The notes: generated from the letters alone by a model not told the origin. DNA of 64,000 nucleotides from Modestobacter sp. L9-4 (GCF_019112525.1 NZ_CP077800.1:2418001-2482000), one strand, 5' to 3'. Positions 52,756 to 61,732 are shown, counted from the stretch's first letter. Numbers and translations are program-made.

Positions 52756-53544
52756 GTGCACTGTGCTTCGTTTCGAGAGGCCGTCTCGGCCGGTCTGGAC
52801 GGCGAGCCGCTCGGGATGCCCCAGGAGCGGCTCGACGCCCACCTCGCCGGCTGCCCGGCCTGCCGGAACTGGGCCGACGCCGCCGCCGAGGTGACCCGGC
52901 GGGCCCGGCTGGCCCCGGCGACCGCAGTGCCCGACGTCACGGCCGCGGTCCTGGCCCGGCTGCCCGAGGGCGGCCGGGCGGTGGGCCGCCGCGGCCGCGT
53001 GACCGGCATGGCGCTGCGGGCGGCCCTGCTCCTCGTCGGCGTGGGGCAGCTCGCCGTCGGGTGGCCGGCGCTCACCGGGGCGATGGACATGTCCGGCTCG
53101 GTGCACGTCTCGCACGAGACCGGTGCGTGGAACCTCGGCCTGGCCGTCTGCTTCCTCGGCGTCGCCGCGCTGCCCCGGCTCGCCCCGGGCTCGCTGCCGT
53201 TCCTGCTGTCGTTCACCGTGCTGCTCAGCTGGGTCACCGTGCGCGACCTGGGCTCGGGCCACGTGCACGAGGGCCGGGCCACCGGGCACCTGCTGCTGGT
53301 CGCCGGCGCCGTCCTGGTCAGCGCCCTGGCGTTCCGCGGCCGGTCGGCGCGCACCGGGCCGCGGCCCACGGGCACGGCGTGGCCGGCGCGGTGGCGCCCG
53401 GCCTCGGACGGCGCGGCACCCGCAGCGGTGACCCGCACCGGCCCGTGGCCGGGCGACGCGGTCGCCTCCGCGGGGGGCCAGGCTGTCGCCTCGGACGGTC
53501 GGCGCCCGGCGGCGGCTGCGGACGGGCAGCAGCAGGCGGCCTGA
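52756..53544 (+). CDS. Zinc-finger (zf-HC2) membrane anti-sigma factor
   Basis: A 262-residue protein. The N-terminus VHCASFREAVSAGLDGE followed by HLAGCPACRNWA gives the zinc-binding H-x3-C-x2-C of ZAS/zf-HC2 anti-sigma factors. Three or four membrane helices follow (about 80-185), with a His-containing loop (SGSVHVSHETG) outside, then a disordered Ala/Gly-rich tail. It would hold the divergent ECF sigma inactive until a membrane signal. I favour GTG 52756, since the family usually starts one or two residues before the first Cys; an ATG at 52738 is possible. Confidence 0.82.
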   Translation: MHCASFREAVSAGLDGEPLGMPQERLDAHLAGCPACRNWADAAAEVTRRARLAPATAVPDVTAAVLARLPEGGRAVGRRGRVTGMALRAALLLVGVGQLAVGWPALTGAMDMSGSVHVSHETGAWNLGLAVCFLGVAALPRLAPGSLPFLLSFTVLLSWVTVRDLGSGHVHEGRATGHLLLVAGAVLVSALAFRGRSARTGPRPTGTAWPARWRPASDGAAPAAVTRTGPWPGDAVASAGGQAVASDGRRPAAAADGQQQAA

Positions 53545-53556
53545 CCGGCCCGCCGG

Positions 53557-54798
53557 TCAGGCCGGCAGCGGCTCCCGCAGCACCGGGCAGGACATGCACC
53601 GCGGGCCGCCCCGGCCGCTGCCCAGCTCCGACCCGGCGATCGCCAGCACCTCGATGCCCGCAGCTTCCAGCGCGGCGTTGGTGACGGTGTTGCGCTCGTA
53701 GGCCACCGCCAGCCGCGGCGCCAGGGCGAGGGTGTTGTTGCCGTCGTCCCACTGCTCGCGCTCGGCGGTCACCGGGTCCAGCCCGGTGTCGATCAGCCGG
53801 AGCCGGTCGATCCGCATGGCCGCGGCGGCCGCGATCAGGAACGGCTGCGGGCCCGTGACGGAGAGCTCCGTGGTGTCGGCGTCGTCGGGCAGCTGCTCGC
53901 CGGCGGTCACCGTCCACGCCTGCAGGTGGTCGGCCACCGCGGGGTACATGACCAGCGCGTCGACGTCGACCATCGTGGCGATGGTGTCCAGGTGCATGGT
54001 GGCCCGCTCCTGGGCGATCGGGACGACGAGCACGGTGTGCGCCAGCCCGCGGGCGAACACCCGCCGGGCCAGCCGCTCCGCACCGCCGGCCGTCGTCCGC
54101 TCGCCGACGCCGACGGCCAGCACACCGTGGGCCAGCAGCAGGACGTCGCCGCCCTCCAGGTGCTCCAGGTGCGCGCCGTAGAGCTGCTCGACCCCGGCGA
54201 AGCGCGGGTGGTGGGTGTACAGCGCCGCGGTGAGCGCGCTCTCCCGGTCCCGGGCCGGCATCGCCAGCGAGGTGACCGCGACCTGGTCGCCCACCCACAC
54301 CGAGGAGTCGCGGGTGAACATCAGGTTGGGCAGCGGCGGGACGACGAACTCCCCGCGAGCCATCAGCTGGTAGGCGAGCCCGCGGCCACCGCGCAGCTCG
54401 TCGTGGGCCACCCCCACGATCAGGGCCCGGGCCAGGTCCTCGGGTGCCAGGCCGTCGAGGTGCGCGGTCGTGGCGTGCCGCAGCGTCGCGCCCAGCCGCG
54501 GGTCGTCGACGGCGGCGGCGATCACCTCGGCGCGGGCGGTCGGCAACGACATCACCTCGGCGAGCAGCCGGTCCAGGTGCAGCACCTCGACGCCGCGGTC
54601 GGTGAGCGCCGCGGCGAAGGCGTCGTGCTCCTCCTGGGCGCGGTCGACCCACGGCACGCCGTCGAAGAGCAGCTGGTCGTTGTTGCGCGGGGTCAGCCGC
54701 CGCAGCTCGTCCCCGGGGCGGTGCAGCAGCACGGTGCGCAGCCGGCCCACCTCACTGCGCACGCCCACGGGAGCGGAGGTCTGGCTCGCGGCGGTCAT
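53557..54798 (-). CDS. arcA: Arginine deiminase
   Basis: A 413-residue enzyme that converts L-arginine to citrulline and ammonia. Typical segments are [20 protein letters not shown] near the N-terminus, [20 protein letters not shown] (about 155-174), the catalytic HLEGGDV and His region [11 protein letters not shown] (about 266-276), and the nucleophile Cys in [13 protein letters not shown] at the C-terminus. No carbamate kinase, ornithine carbamoyltransferase or ArcD antiporter gene is nearby, so this is an orphan arcA, perhaps for acid tolerance or nitrogen supply. Confidence 0.96.
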   Translation of the reverse strand: MTAASQTSAPVGVRSEVGRLRTVLLHRPGDELRRLTPRNNDQLLFDGVPWVDRAQEEHDAFAAALTDRGVEVLHLDRLLAEVMSLPTARAEVIAAAVDDPRLGATLRHATTAHLDGLAPEDLARALIVGVAHDELRGGRGLAYQLMARGEFVVPPLPNLMFTRDSSVWVGDQVAVTSLAMPARDRESALTAALYTHHPRFAGVEQLYGAHLEHLEGGDVLLLAHGVLAVGVGERTTAGGAERLARRVFARGLAHTVLVVPIAQERATMHLDTIATMVDVDALVMYPAVADHLQAWTVTAGEQLPDDADTTELSVTGPQPFLIAAAAAMRIDRLRLIDTGLDPVTAEREQWDDGNNTLALAPRLAVAYERNTVTNAALEAAGIEVLAIAGSELGSGRGGPRCMSCPVLREPLPA

Positions 54799-54891
54799 GC
54801 GGTCGAGCCTCGCCGATCACGATCACCGGGGCCAGCCCGGGTCACCCGGCCGGGCGGCCGGGCGGGCACGGGGCCCGTCCGGCCGCAGGCG

Positions 54892-56391
54892 TCAGCGGGT
54901 GGTGACCCGCAGGACGAACCGGCCGCCGTCGTCGGCGGTGGAGGCGCTGAACCCGACGGCGCCCAGGGCCGCGTAGTCCTGCGCCTGGGTGGCGTCGTCC
55001 CCGCCCTGCGCGATCACCTGGTCGATGACCCTGCCCAGGTCGACGAAGCCCACGGCCCGGGCGTCGTCGAGGTCGGGGACGGCGGCGCGGAACGACGCGG
55101 TGTCCCCGAGCCCGCCGTCGGCGGACAGCGCGTCGGCGAGCTCCTGGTCGCTGGCCAGCACGTAGCCGTCGTCCAGCGGGAGCACCCCGACCGGGAGGTC
55201 GGCGTCGGCGAGCAGGCTGTCCAGGACGTCGGTGGCCCGCTGCGGGTCGTCGGTGCGGACCCGGGCGCCGAAGGAGGGAGCAGACAGGTCACCGGAGACG
55301 GCCACGGCCAGGTCGCTGCCCAGGACCGCCCCCAGGTCGTCGGGCAGGTCGAGGCCCAGCGCGTCGATCTGGTCCTGGAACTCCGCCAGGGCGCCGGAGT
55401 CCTCCAACTGGCCCCAGGAGCTGGTGAGCGACTCCCCGAGACCGCTGACCGACAGGGCGGCGACCGAGTCCGCGGGCAGGGCGGTGACGAGCGCGGTGGG
55501 CCCGCCGGCCGCCGACGCCGCCGTCGGCGCCGTGCCGCGGGCCAGGCCGGTCACCTCGAGCGCGTCGTCCTCGGCGTGGACGCCGAGCACCACCCGCCCG
55601 CTCAGCTTCTCGTCGCCGAGGGTCTGCTGGGCCATCGGGACGACGCCCTGCAGGCCGGCGAGGTCGGCCCACGCGACGGCGACCTGGTCACCGTCGAGCG
55701 CGTCGCGGTCGGCGTCGTAGTCGGCGTCGGAGTCCAGCGTGCTGCTCGAGGCGGCGAGGCGGTCGACGAGCTCCTGGGTCTGGCCGAGCAGCACGAAGTC
55801 GTCGCGCACCGCGAAGGCGAAGTCGGCGTCGGTCACGGCGCCGAGCCGCTTCGTCATCTCGTCCTCGTCGGTCACGGCCAGGACGACGACGGGTGCCACG
55901 CCGGCCTCCGAGCCCGGGTCCGGGACTGCGGCCACGGCCATCCGGTTGCCCAGCCACGGCTCGACGTCCCGGTCGTAGGTCAGGCCCCAGTCGTTGTCGG
56001 CCAGCAGCGGGGTGATCAGCGTGCTCTTGAGGTCGCCGTCGTCCCCGCCCTGGGTCAGGGACGGGAACTTCTTCATCAGCGACGACACGGCCATCTTCTG
56101 GCCGGCCGCGGGGTCGAGGTCGACCTTGACGAAGGCGAGGGTGTCGGCCGGCAGCGCCTCCTCGGGCTGCGCGCCACCCCCGGAGACGTAGGACGCGACG
56201 GCGTAGCCGGTCCCACCGATCACGAGGACACCCGCGGTGGCCCCGGCCACGAGCAGGCCGCGGCGGAGACGGCGCCCGCCGGTGGCGCCCGGCTCGGCCG
56301 GTGCCGACGGCAGCCCGTCGTGGATCTCGTCGGCGCCCGACCAGCCGGGGCCGGGGGGCGGGGTGGGGCCGGCCGGTGGCGGCTGGGTCAC
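54892..56391 (-). CDS. DUF3352 membrane-anchored protein
   Basis: A 499-residue protein. A Pro-rich cytoplasmic N-terminus (1-40) and one membrane helix (about 44-67) are followed by DUF3352: EEALPADTLAFVKVDLDPAA, GQKMAVSSLMKKFPSL and a repeat of the same fold in the second half (TALVTALPADSVAALSVSGL). It ends FVLRVTTR. The domain is widespread in actinobacteria without a known function. The GTG at 56391 follows GGGAGACCCGAC; the frame upstream is open but not coding-like. Confidence 0.88.
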   Translation of the reverse strand: MTQPPPAGPTPPPGPGWSGADEIHDGLPSAPAEPGATGGRRLRRGLLVAGATAGVLVIGGTGYAVASYVSGGGAQPEEALPADTLAFVKVDLDPAAGQKMAVSSLMKKFPSLTQGGDDGDLKSTLITPLLADNDWGLTYDRDVEPWLGNRMAVAAVPDPGSEAGVAPVVVLAVTDEDEMTKRLGAVTDADFAFAVRDDFVLLGQTQELVDRLAASSSTLDSDADYDADRDALDGDQVAVAWADLAGLQGVVPMAQQTLGDEKLSGRVVLGVHAEDDALEVTGLARGTAPTAASAAGGPTALVTALPADSVAALSVSGLGESLTSSWGQLEDSGALAEFQDQIDALGLDLPDDLGAVLGSDLAVAVSGDLSAPSFGARVRTDDPQRATDVLDSLLADADLPVGVLPLDDGYVLASDQELADALSADGGLGDTASFRAAVPDLDDARAVGFVDLGRVIDQVIAQGGDDATQAQDYAALGAVGFSASTADDGGRFVLRVTTR

Positions 56392-56632
56392 GTCGGGTCT
56401 CCCGGTGTCGAGGCATCGGGCCGCCGCCGCGGTCAGCTGGTGGTCCACCCGAGGTCGTGCCCTGGGTTTCGATGCCGGTGGCGCCGTTCTAGCACGACCG
56501 GGGCCGGAACCGGCCCGGTTCCGGCGCGACGCGGCCGCCGGTGCCCGGGGAGTCATCCGGCCGGGTGACGTCGGCGCCGGTCCCGCCCGCCGGCGGCACG
56601 GGCGGGGTGCCCGGGCGTGGTCCACTACCGCG

Positions 56633-56884
56633 GTGAGCCCGACGACCCCCCGCCGTCCCGACGCCCCGGCCGGCCCGCCGCGCTGGCTGCTGGTCCTGCT
56701 GGCCGCGGGCATCTCGCTCGTCCTGGCCGCGGTGGTGCTGGTCGTGCTGTCCGCCGTCGGGGTGGAGACGATCAGCTCGCTGGGCTTCGTCGCGGTGATC
56801 GTGGTCGCCGCGCTCGCAGGCGGCTGGGTGACCCGTCAGCTGGCGCCGCGACTGCCCGCCGTCCGCCGCCCGCCGCGGGGCTGA
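56633..56884 (+). CDS. Small two-helix membrane protein, unknown
   Basis: An 83-residue protein from GTG 56633. After VSPTTPRRPDAPAGPPR there are two helices (about 18-40 and 48-66) and a basic tail LAPRLPAVRRPPRG. No family is recognised. The frame has actinobacterial codon bias. It is convergent with the TetR gene (64 bases). Confidence 0.6.
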   Translation: MSPTTPRRPDAPAGPPRWLLVLLAAGISLVLAAVVLVVLSAVGVETISSLGFVAVIVVAALAGGWVTRQLAPRLPAVRRPPRG

Positions 56885-56948
56885 GCCGCTCCGGCGACGG
56901 TCCGGCCGCGCCACCCGACCGGTCGTCCGCCGAGGCGGCCGCCACGGG

Positions 56949-57611
56949 TCAGCCAGCGGTGGCCAGGCCGGTCGCCAGCGCCGTCACCAGGCGGGTGAGC
57001 CAGGGGACGAAGTCGAGCACGGCGCCGTCGAGCCGGGGGTCCTCGGCGTAGACCCGCTCGGCCGCGGGGCTGGGGTGGGCCATCTGCCACAGCGGGGCGG
57101 CGATCATGACCGTCCCGCCCACGAGCTCGAGGGCCGCCGCCGGTGACAGCGACGGGAGCACCGCGCTGATCCGCGCCGCCATCCGGCCGGTCACCGTCAG
57201 CGCGGTGAGCTTGAAGGCGCGGACCGACTCCGGGGAGGACTCCCGTTCCAGCGACAGCGGCACGTGGGCCTGCAGGTCACACAGCAGCGGGCGGTCGGCG
57301 AGCGACGCGGCGAGCACGCCCGCGACCGACCCGGGGGTGCCGTCGGTGTCGAGCTCGAGCGCGCCGGTGACCGCCTCGGCCCACTCCTCGTACTGCTCGG
57401 CGGCGAGCGCCAGCAGGATGTCCTCGCGGGAGTCGAAGTACCGGCGGACGCCGGAGACGTGCATCCCGGCACCGGTCGCGATGGCCGTCAGGGTCACGGT
57501 GCGGGCGCCGTGCGTGCTGGCCAGCGTGCGGGCGGCGGCCAGGAGGTCGACGGCGCGCCGCTCCTTGTGCTGCGGCGAGCGTGCCCGCTGGAACTCGTGC
57601 CCGCCCGTCAC
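56949..57611 (-). CDS. TetR-family transcriptional regulator
   Basis: A 220-residue regulator. The helix-turn-helix spans about 20-65: RRAVDLLAAARTLASTHGAR, then LTAIATGAGMHVSGVRRYFD. The C-terminal domain is all-helical, with ALELVGGTVMIAAPLWQMAH. I place the start at GTG 57611: TATGCT lies six bases upstream, so the mRNA is probably leaderless; the open frame continues to a TTG at 57656 that lies in the operator. It is divergent from the SDR gene across a perfect palindrome. Confidence 0.9.
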   Translation of the reverse strand: MTGGHEFQRARSPQHKERRAVDLLAAARTLASTHGARTVTLTAIATGAGMHVSGVRRYFDSREDILLALAAEQYEEWAEAVTGALELDTDGTPGSVAGVLAASLADRPLLCDLQAHVPLSLERESSPESVRAFKLTALTVTGRMAARISAVLPSLSPAAALELVGGTVMIAAPLWQMAHPSPAAERVYAEDPRLDGAVLDFVPWLTRLVTALATGLATAG

Positions 57612-57644
57612 GCGACCAGCATAGGAACTCACAGCGCACGTCCG

Positions 57645-57661
57645 TTGCGTTGTCAACGCAA
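57645..57661. promoter_or_regulatory. Perfect 17-bp palindromic operator
   Basis: TTGCGTTGTCAACGCAA is a perfect palindrome with 8-bp arms around one T, located between the divergent TetR (57611) and SDR (57716) genes. An extra half-site GTTGCG follows at 57666-57671. It is the best TetR operator candidate in the window. Confidence 0.8.
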
Positions 57662-57715
57662 GCGTGTTGCGCTAGGTGTCGGCGGCACCGTGTCGCCGAC
57701 GACAGGAGGCGTGAG

Positions 57716-58573
57716 ATGACCGATGCACCGCAGGTCTGGTTCGTGACCGGCAGTTCCCGGGGGCTGGGGCGGGCCCTCGTCGAGGAGGCGCTCGCTGCGG
57801 GACACCGGGTGGTGGCCACGGCCCGGGACGTGGCGTCGCTGGCCGACCTCGTCGGACGGCACGGGGGGCAGGTGCTCGCCGTCGAGCTCGACGTCACCGA
57901 CCCCGCAGCCGTCCAGGCGGCGGTCGACGCGGCGGTCGCGGCGTTCGACCGGATCGACGTGGTGGTCAACAACGCCGGGTACGCCACGCTGGCGCCGGTC
58001 GAAGAGACCGACCTGGCCGAGGTCCGCCGCCAGGTGGAGACCGTCTTCTTCGGCACCGTGCACGTCACCAAGGCGGTGCTGCCCGTCCTCCGCGCCCAGG
58101 GGTCCGGCCACGTCGTCCAGGTCGGCTCGGTCGGCGGCTGGGTGGCCAGTCCCGGACTGGCGTCCTACCAGGCGGCCAAGATGGCCGTCGAGGGCTTCTC
58201 GGCCGCCCTGGCCCAGGAGGTCGGGCCGCTGGGCGTCCGGGTGACCGTCCTCGAGGCCGGTCTCATGCGCACGAACTGGGCCGGGTCGTCGATGCAGGTG
58301 CCGGCGGTCGCGCCGGAGTACGAGGCCACCGTCGGCGCGCTCGGCGGGTGGCTGCGGGGTGCCCAGGAGCAGGCCCCGATCGACCCGCACCGGGTCGCCC
58401 GGGTCGTCCTCGACGTCGCCGCCATGGCCGAGCCCCCGCTGCACCTGCCCGTGGGCAGTGACGCGGTGGAGCTGTTCCCCGGCGTCCTCGACGGGCTGCG
58501 GGAGTCGATCGCGCCGTGGGCCGCGCTGGGCCGGTCGGTCGACTTCGAGCAGCCGGCGACCGCCTCCCGCTGA
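57716..58573 (+). CDS. SDR-family oxidoreductase
   Basis: A 285-residue classical SDR. It shows the cofactor motif VTGSSRGLGRALVEEAL (about 10-26), DVTDP and NNAG in VVVNNAGYAT (about 82-91), the Ser in VGSVGGWVASPG and the catalytic Tyr-x3-Lys in SYQAAKMAVEG (about 154-164). It probably uses NADP, given Ser-Arg after the first Gly. Its divergent TetR regulator and the palindrome suggest induction by the substrate, which is unknown. ATG after ACAGGAGGCGTGAG. Confidence 0.94.
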   Translation: MTDAPQVWFVTGSSRGLGRALVEEALAAGHRVVATARDVASLADLVGRHGGQVLAVELDVTDPAAVQAAVDAAVAAFDRIDVVVNNAGYATLAPVEETDLAEVRRQVETVFFGTVHVTKAVLPVLRAQGSGHVVQVGSVGGWVASPGLASYQAAKMAVEGFSAALAQEVGPLGVRVTVLEAGLMRTNWAGSSMQVPAVAPEYEATVGALGGWLRGAQEQAPIDPHRVARVVLDVAAMAEPPLHLPVGSDAVELFPGVLDGLRESIAPWAALGRSVDFEQPATASR

Positions 58574-58606
58574 CCGCGCCGGTGGGCGCCGCCCGGGGAC
58601 GAGCCG

Positions 58607-58951
58607 TCAGTGCGGCGTGGCGTCCGGCCGGGCGAGCAGCTGGGACAGGCCGGCCCGCTGGAGCGCCGGGCGCAGGTGCTCAGGCACGTGGAGCAGCTGC
58701 AGCCGGGACCCGGTGCGGGCCGGCTTGCGGGCCAGGTGCACCAGCAGCTCCAGCCCCGCGACGTCCAGGGCGGTCACCGCGGACAGGTCGGCGCGCGCCG
58801 GCCAGGACGCCGGCGGGACGAGCAGCCGGAAGCGGCGCACCGTCTCGCGGTCGATCCGCCCGGTGAAGGTCAGCAGCGGGCCGGTGGCGTCCTCGGTCCA
58901 GCGGACCTCACCGGCGGCCGCCCCGTCGGCAGGGTGTGCGCCGGCGGTCAT
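58607..58951 (-). CDS. STAS-domain protein
   Basis: A 114-residue protein that is essentially one STAS domain: GPLLTFTGRIDRETVRRFRL, then VPPASWPARADLSAVTALDV and AGLELLVHLARK. It is the same variant as the C-terminal half of the ANTAR-STAS protein at 41944-42612: both share the pattern RxxRLLxxPASWPxxxDLxAxTxL. The usual phospho-site (Asp-Ser/Thr) is changed, so it may not be a standard anti-sigma antagonist. It is alone on its transcript. Confidence 0.82.
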   Translation of the reverse strand: MTAGAHPADGAAAGEVRWTEDATGPLLTFTGRIDRETVRRFRLLVPPASWPARADLSAVTALDVAGLELLVHLARKPARTGSRLQLLHVPEHLRPALQRAGLSQLLARPDATPH

Positions 58952-58988
58952 GGGACTGCGGTACCCCTGCTGAGCTGCTCAAACGCGT

Positions 58989-60665
58989 TCAGTCGGGCAG
59001 CAGCACCCCGGGGTGGCAGATCCCGGCCGGGTCCAGCTGCCGCTTGACCGCCCGGAGCACCTCCACCCCGGGGGCGCCGACCGCCGCGGTGAGCCACGGC
59101 CGGTGGTCCGCGCCGACCCCGGAGTGGTGGGTGAGCGTGCCGCCGGCGGCCAGCACCGCGTCGGTCGCCGCGCGCTTGGCCAGCAGCCACTGCTGCAGCG
59201 GCAGGTCGTCGTCCCGGTCGGCCAGCACCGTCAGCTCGAGCGCGGCCCCGGTGGCGGTGGGGGAGGACAGCGTGGTCAGCACCATCGGCCGCCGGCCCGA
59301 CGCCGAGAGCTGGTCGACCAGGGCCCGGCGGGCGGCCTCGGCGACCGCCGGCAGCCGGGTCCAGGTGGCGGCGGTGTCGAGCTCGGCGACCAGCAGCCCG
59401 GCGTCCATCAGCCGGTCGCGCAGCTCGGGGGCGGCGCCCCGCGCCCGCAGCCAGGCCGCTGCGGAGCGGGTGCCCTGTCGGGTCGCCCCGCTCTCGCGCA
59501 GCACCGTGGCGGCCGCGGCCCGCCGGGCGGCGACGATCGTCGGCTGCCCCGACCAGCCCACGACGAGCAGGCAGGACTCCCCGCGCATCCGGGTCCGCAG
59601 CGCCCGGGCGCCGGGACCGCGCCCCTGCAGCAGGGTGGCGCGGGTGCCGGCCGGGTCGGCCAGCCGGACGACGTCGGGCAGCAGGTCGTGGCGGGCCAGG
59701 CGCGCGACGGCGGCCACCCCGGCGGCCCAGCTGCGGAACGACCAGCCCTCGTGCTCGGTGCGCCGCGGTGCCGGGCGGACCCGCAGCTGCAGCTCGGTGA
59801 CCACCCCGAGCGTCCCCTCCGAGCCCAGTGCGAGCCCGAGCAGATCCGGCCCTGCCGCGCCCCCGGCCACCGTGCCGAGGGTCAGCACGCCGGTCGGGGT
59901 GGCCAGGGTCAGCCCGGTGACGAGGTCGGCGAAGTGGCCGTGCCCGGCAGCCGACCGGCTCGCCGCGCAGCCGCCCACCGTGGCCAGGCCCCAGCCCTCC
60001 GGTGCGGCGCCGAGGGTCAGCCCGTCGGTGGCCAGGCGGGTCTCCAGCGCCGAGCAGTGCAGCCCGGGGCCGACGGTGACCAGGGAGGAGGGGGCGTCGA
60101 TCGCGGACACGTCGGCCATCCGGTGCAGGTCGACCGCGACCACGGGCCGGTCGTCGGCGTCGGTGCCGGCCAGTCCGCCGACCCCGCTGCCGCCGCCGCC
60201 GTACGGGACGACGACCACGCCGAGCTGGCTGCAGGTGTGCAGCAGCGCCGCGACCTGCGCGGTGTCGGCGGGGGAGACGACGACGTCCGGGGCGTCGGAG
60301 GCGTCGCCGACGCGGCGCCGCAGCAGGTCCAGGTAGCTGCGCCCGCCGGTGTGGGCCAGCCGGGTCGCCCGGTCGTCGGCCACGTGCTCGGCCCCCAGCA
60401 GCGCGACCAGGTGCACGCGGGCGGCCGGGGCGAGGCGGGAGGCCGACAGCTGCACCTGCTCCAGCGGGACCGGCGGGGTGGACCGCGGCGTCCAGTCGAG
60501 CTCGCGGGCCAGGTGCCGGCGCGCGGCCTTGGGCAGCGCGCCCGCGAGGTCGGCGTCGGAGGTGGGCCCCCGGCCCTCGGCCGTGCCCTCCTGCCCGGCC
60601 CCGGTGGCGGCCCGGCCGTCGGTCGGTCCCGTGCCCTGGTCGGTCGGTTCGGGTCGGTCGGCCAC
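58989..60665 (-). CDS. FAD-linked oxidase of the alkyldihydroxyacetonephosphate synthase type
   Basis: A 558-residue flavoprotein. The FAD-binding domain has DVVVSPADTAQVAALLHTCS, then VPYGGGGSGVGG (about 164-175) and the second FAD segment PEGWGLATVGGCAASRSAAG. The C-terminal domain carries HHSGVGADHRPWL (about 517-529) and LRAVKRQLDPAGICHPGVLL, the signature of the AGPS/glycolate oxidase group. AGPS makes ether lipid precursors, but in actinobacteria these proteins are often general hydroxy-acid dehydrogenases. The GTG at 60665 avoids a long poorly biased extension. Confidence 0.88.
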   Translation of the reverse strand: MADRPEPTDQGTGPTDGRAATGAGQEGTAEGRGPTSDADLAGALPKAARRHLARELDWTPRSTPPVPLEQVQLSASRLAPAARVHLVALLGAEHVADDRATRLAHTGGRSYLDLLRRRVGDASDAPDVVVSPADTAQVAALLHTCSQLGVVVVPYGGGGSGVGGLAGTDADDRPVVAVDLHRMADVSAIDAPSSLVTVGPGLHCSALETRLATDGLTLGAAPEGWGLATVGGCAASRSAAGHGHFADLVTGLTLATPTGVLTLGTVAGGAAGPDLLGLALGSEGTLGVVTELQLRVRPAPRRTEHEGWSFRSWAAGVAAVARLARHDLLPDVVRLADPAGTRATLLQGRGPGARALRTRMRGESCLLVVGWSGQPTIVAARRAAAATVLRESGATRQGTRSAAAWLRARGAAPELRDRLMDAGLLVAELDTAATWTRLPAVAEAARRALVDQLSASGRRPMVLTTLSSPTATGAALELTVLADRDDDLPLQQWLLAKRAATDAVLAAGGTLTHHSGVGADHRPWLTAAVGAPGVEVLRAVKRQLDPAGICHPGVLLPD

Positions 60666-60754
60666 GCCCTCAGTCTGCCGGTGCACGGGCCCCCGGTCCG
60701 GGAGGTCGCTCGGACGGCGTCCCGCTGGATGGGAAGGCTGTTCCAATCTGCGAG

Positions 60755-61570
60755 ATGACGCGCCAGGGTGGCGTCGTGGACACCTACACGCACGGGCACG
60801 CCGACGCGGTGCTGCAGTCGCACCGCTGGCGCACGGTGGAGAACTCGGCGGCGTACCTCGCGCCGCACCTGCGGCCGGGCCTCGACGTCCTGGACGTCGG
60901 CTGCGGCCCCGGCACGATCACCGTCGACCTGGCCGCCCGGGTCGCCCCGGGCCGGGTCGTGGGCCTGGACGCCTCGGCCGCACCACTGGACGAGGCACGG
61001 GCACTCGCCGCGCAGCAGGACGTCGCCGTCGAGTTCACCGTCGGCGACGCCTACCGGCTCGAGCACGCCGACGCCTCCTTCGACGTCGTGCACGCCCACC
61101 AGGTGCTGCAGCACCTCACCGACCCGGTCGCGGCCCTGCGGGAGATGGCGCGGGTCTGCCGGCCCGGGGGGCTGGTCGCGGTGCGGGACGTCGACTACGC
61201 CGCCACCACCTGGCACCCCGCCAACCCGGGGCTGGACCGCTGGCTGCAGCTCTACTCCTCCGTCGCCCGGCACAACGGCGCCGAACCCGACGCGGGCCGG
61301 CGGCTGCTGTCCTGGGCGCACGCCGCGGGGCTGCGCGACGTCACGGCCACCACGGGCGCCTGGTGCTACGCCTCGCCGGCCGAGCGGGAGTGGTGGGGGA
61401 GCTCCTGGGCCGGCCGGGCCACCGCGTCGGCCTTCGCCGAGCAGGCGGTGGCCGCCGGGCTGGCCACGCCGGCCGAGCTGCAGGAGCTCGCCGTGGCCTG
61501 GCTGGAGTGGGCGGCGTCCGACGACGGCTGGCTGGGCATGCTGCACGGCGAGCTGCTCATCCGCGTCTGA
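60755..61570 (+). CDS. Class I SAM-dependent methyltransferase (UbiE-like)
   Basis: A 271-residue methyltransferase. Motif I is VLDVGCGPGTITVDLA (about 45-60), motif II GLDASAAPLDEARALA, post-motif DAYRLEHADASFDVVHAHQV and motif IV VLQHLTDPVAALREMARVCR. The opening YTHGHADAVLQSHRWRTVEN is typical of the UbiE/COQ5-like group with small-molecule targets. ATG 60755 has no clear ribosome site; CAATCT five bases upstream may be a -10 box. Confidence 0.92.
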   Translation: MTRQGGVVDTYTHGHADAVLQSHRWRTVENSAAYLAPHLRPGLDVLDVGCGPGTITVDLAARVAPGRVVGLDASAAPLDEARALAAQQDVAVEFTVGDAYRLEHADASFDVVHAHQVLQHLTDPVAALREMARVCRPGGLVAVRDVDYAATTWHPANPGLDRWLQLYSSVARHNGAEPDAGRRLLSWAHAAGLRDVTATTGAWCYASPAEREWWGSSWAGRATASAFAEQAVAAGLATPAELQELAVAWLEWAASDDGWLGMLHGELLIRV

Positions 61571-61608
61571 CGCCGAGGGCGCGCCGTCGTCCCGACGCGG
61601 CGCGTGGC

Positions 61609-61684
61609 GACTGTGCGCTCAGCGGGTCGGCGGGGCCTCGGCAGCCCGCTGAGCGCCCACTCGGCAGCCGAGGCGCACACAGTC
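61609..61684. repeat. Nested inverted repeats in convergent intergenic region
   Basis: GCGCTCAGCGGG at 61615-61626 pairs exactly with 61645-61656; CTCGGC at 61660-61665 pairs with GCCGAG a few bases on; GACTGTG at 61609-61615 pairs with CACAGTC at 61678-61684, enclosing all of it. The structure lies between the stops of the methyltransferase and the TfoX-like gene and can end transcription on both strands. Confidence 0.6.
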
Positions 61685-61732
61685 GGCGGCCGAGCGCCCA
61701 GGCGGCGGTCGTGGCGCGGCCGGGCGGCGGGG

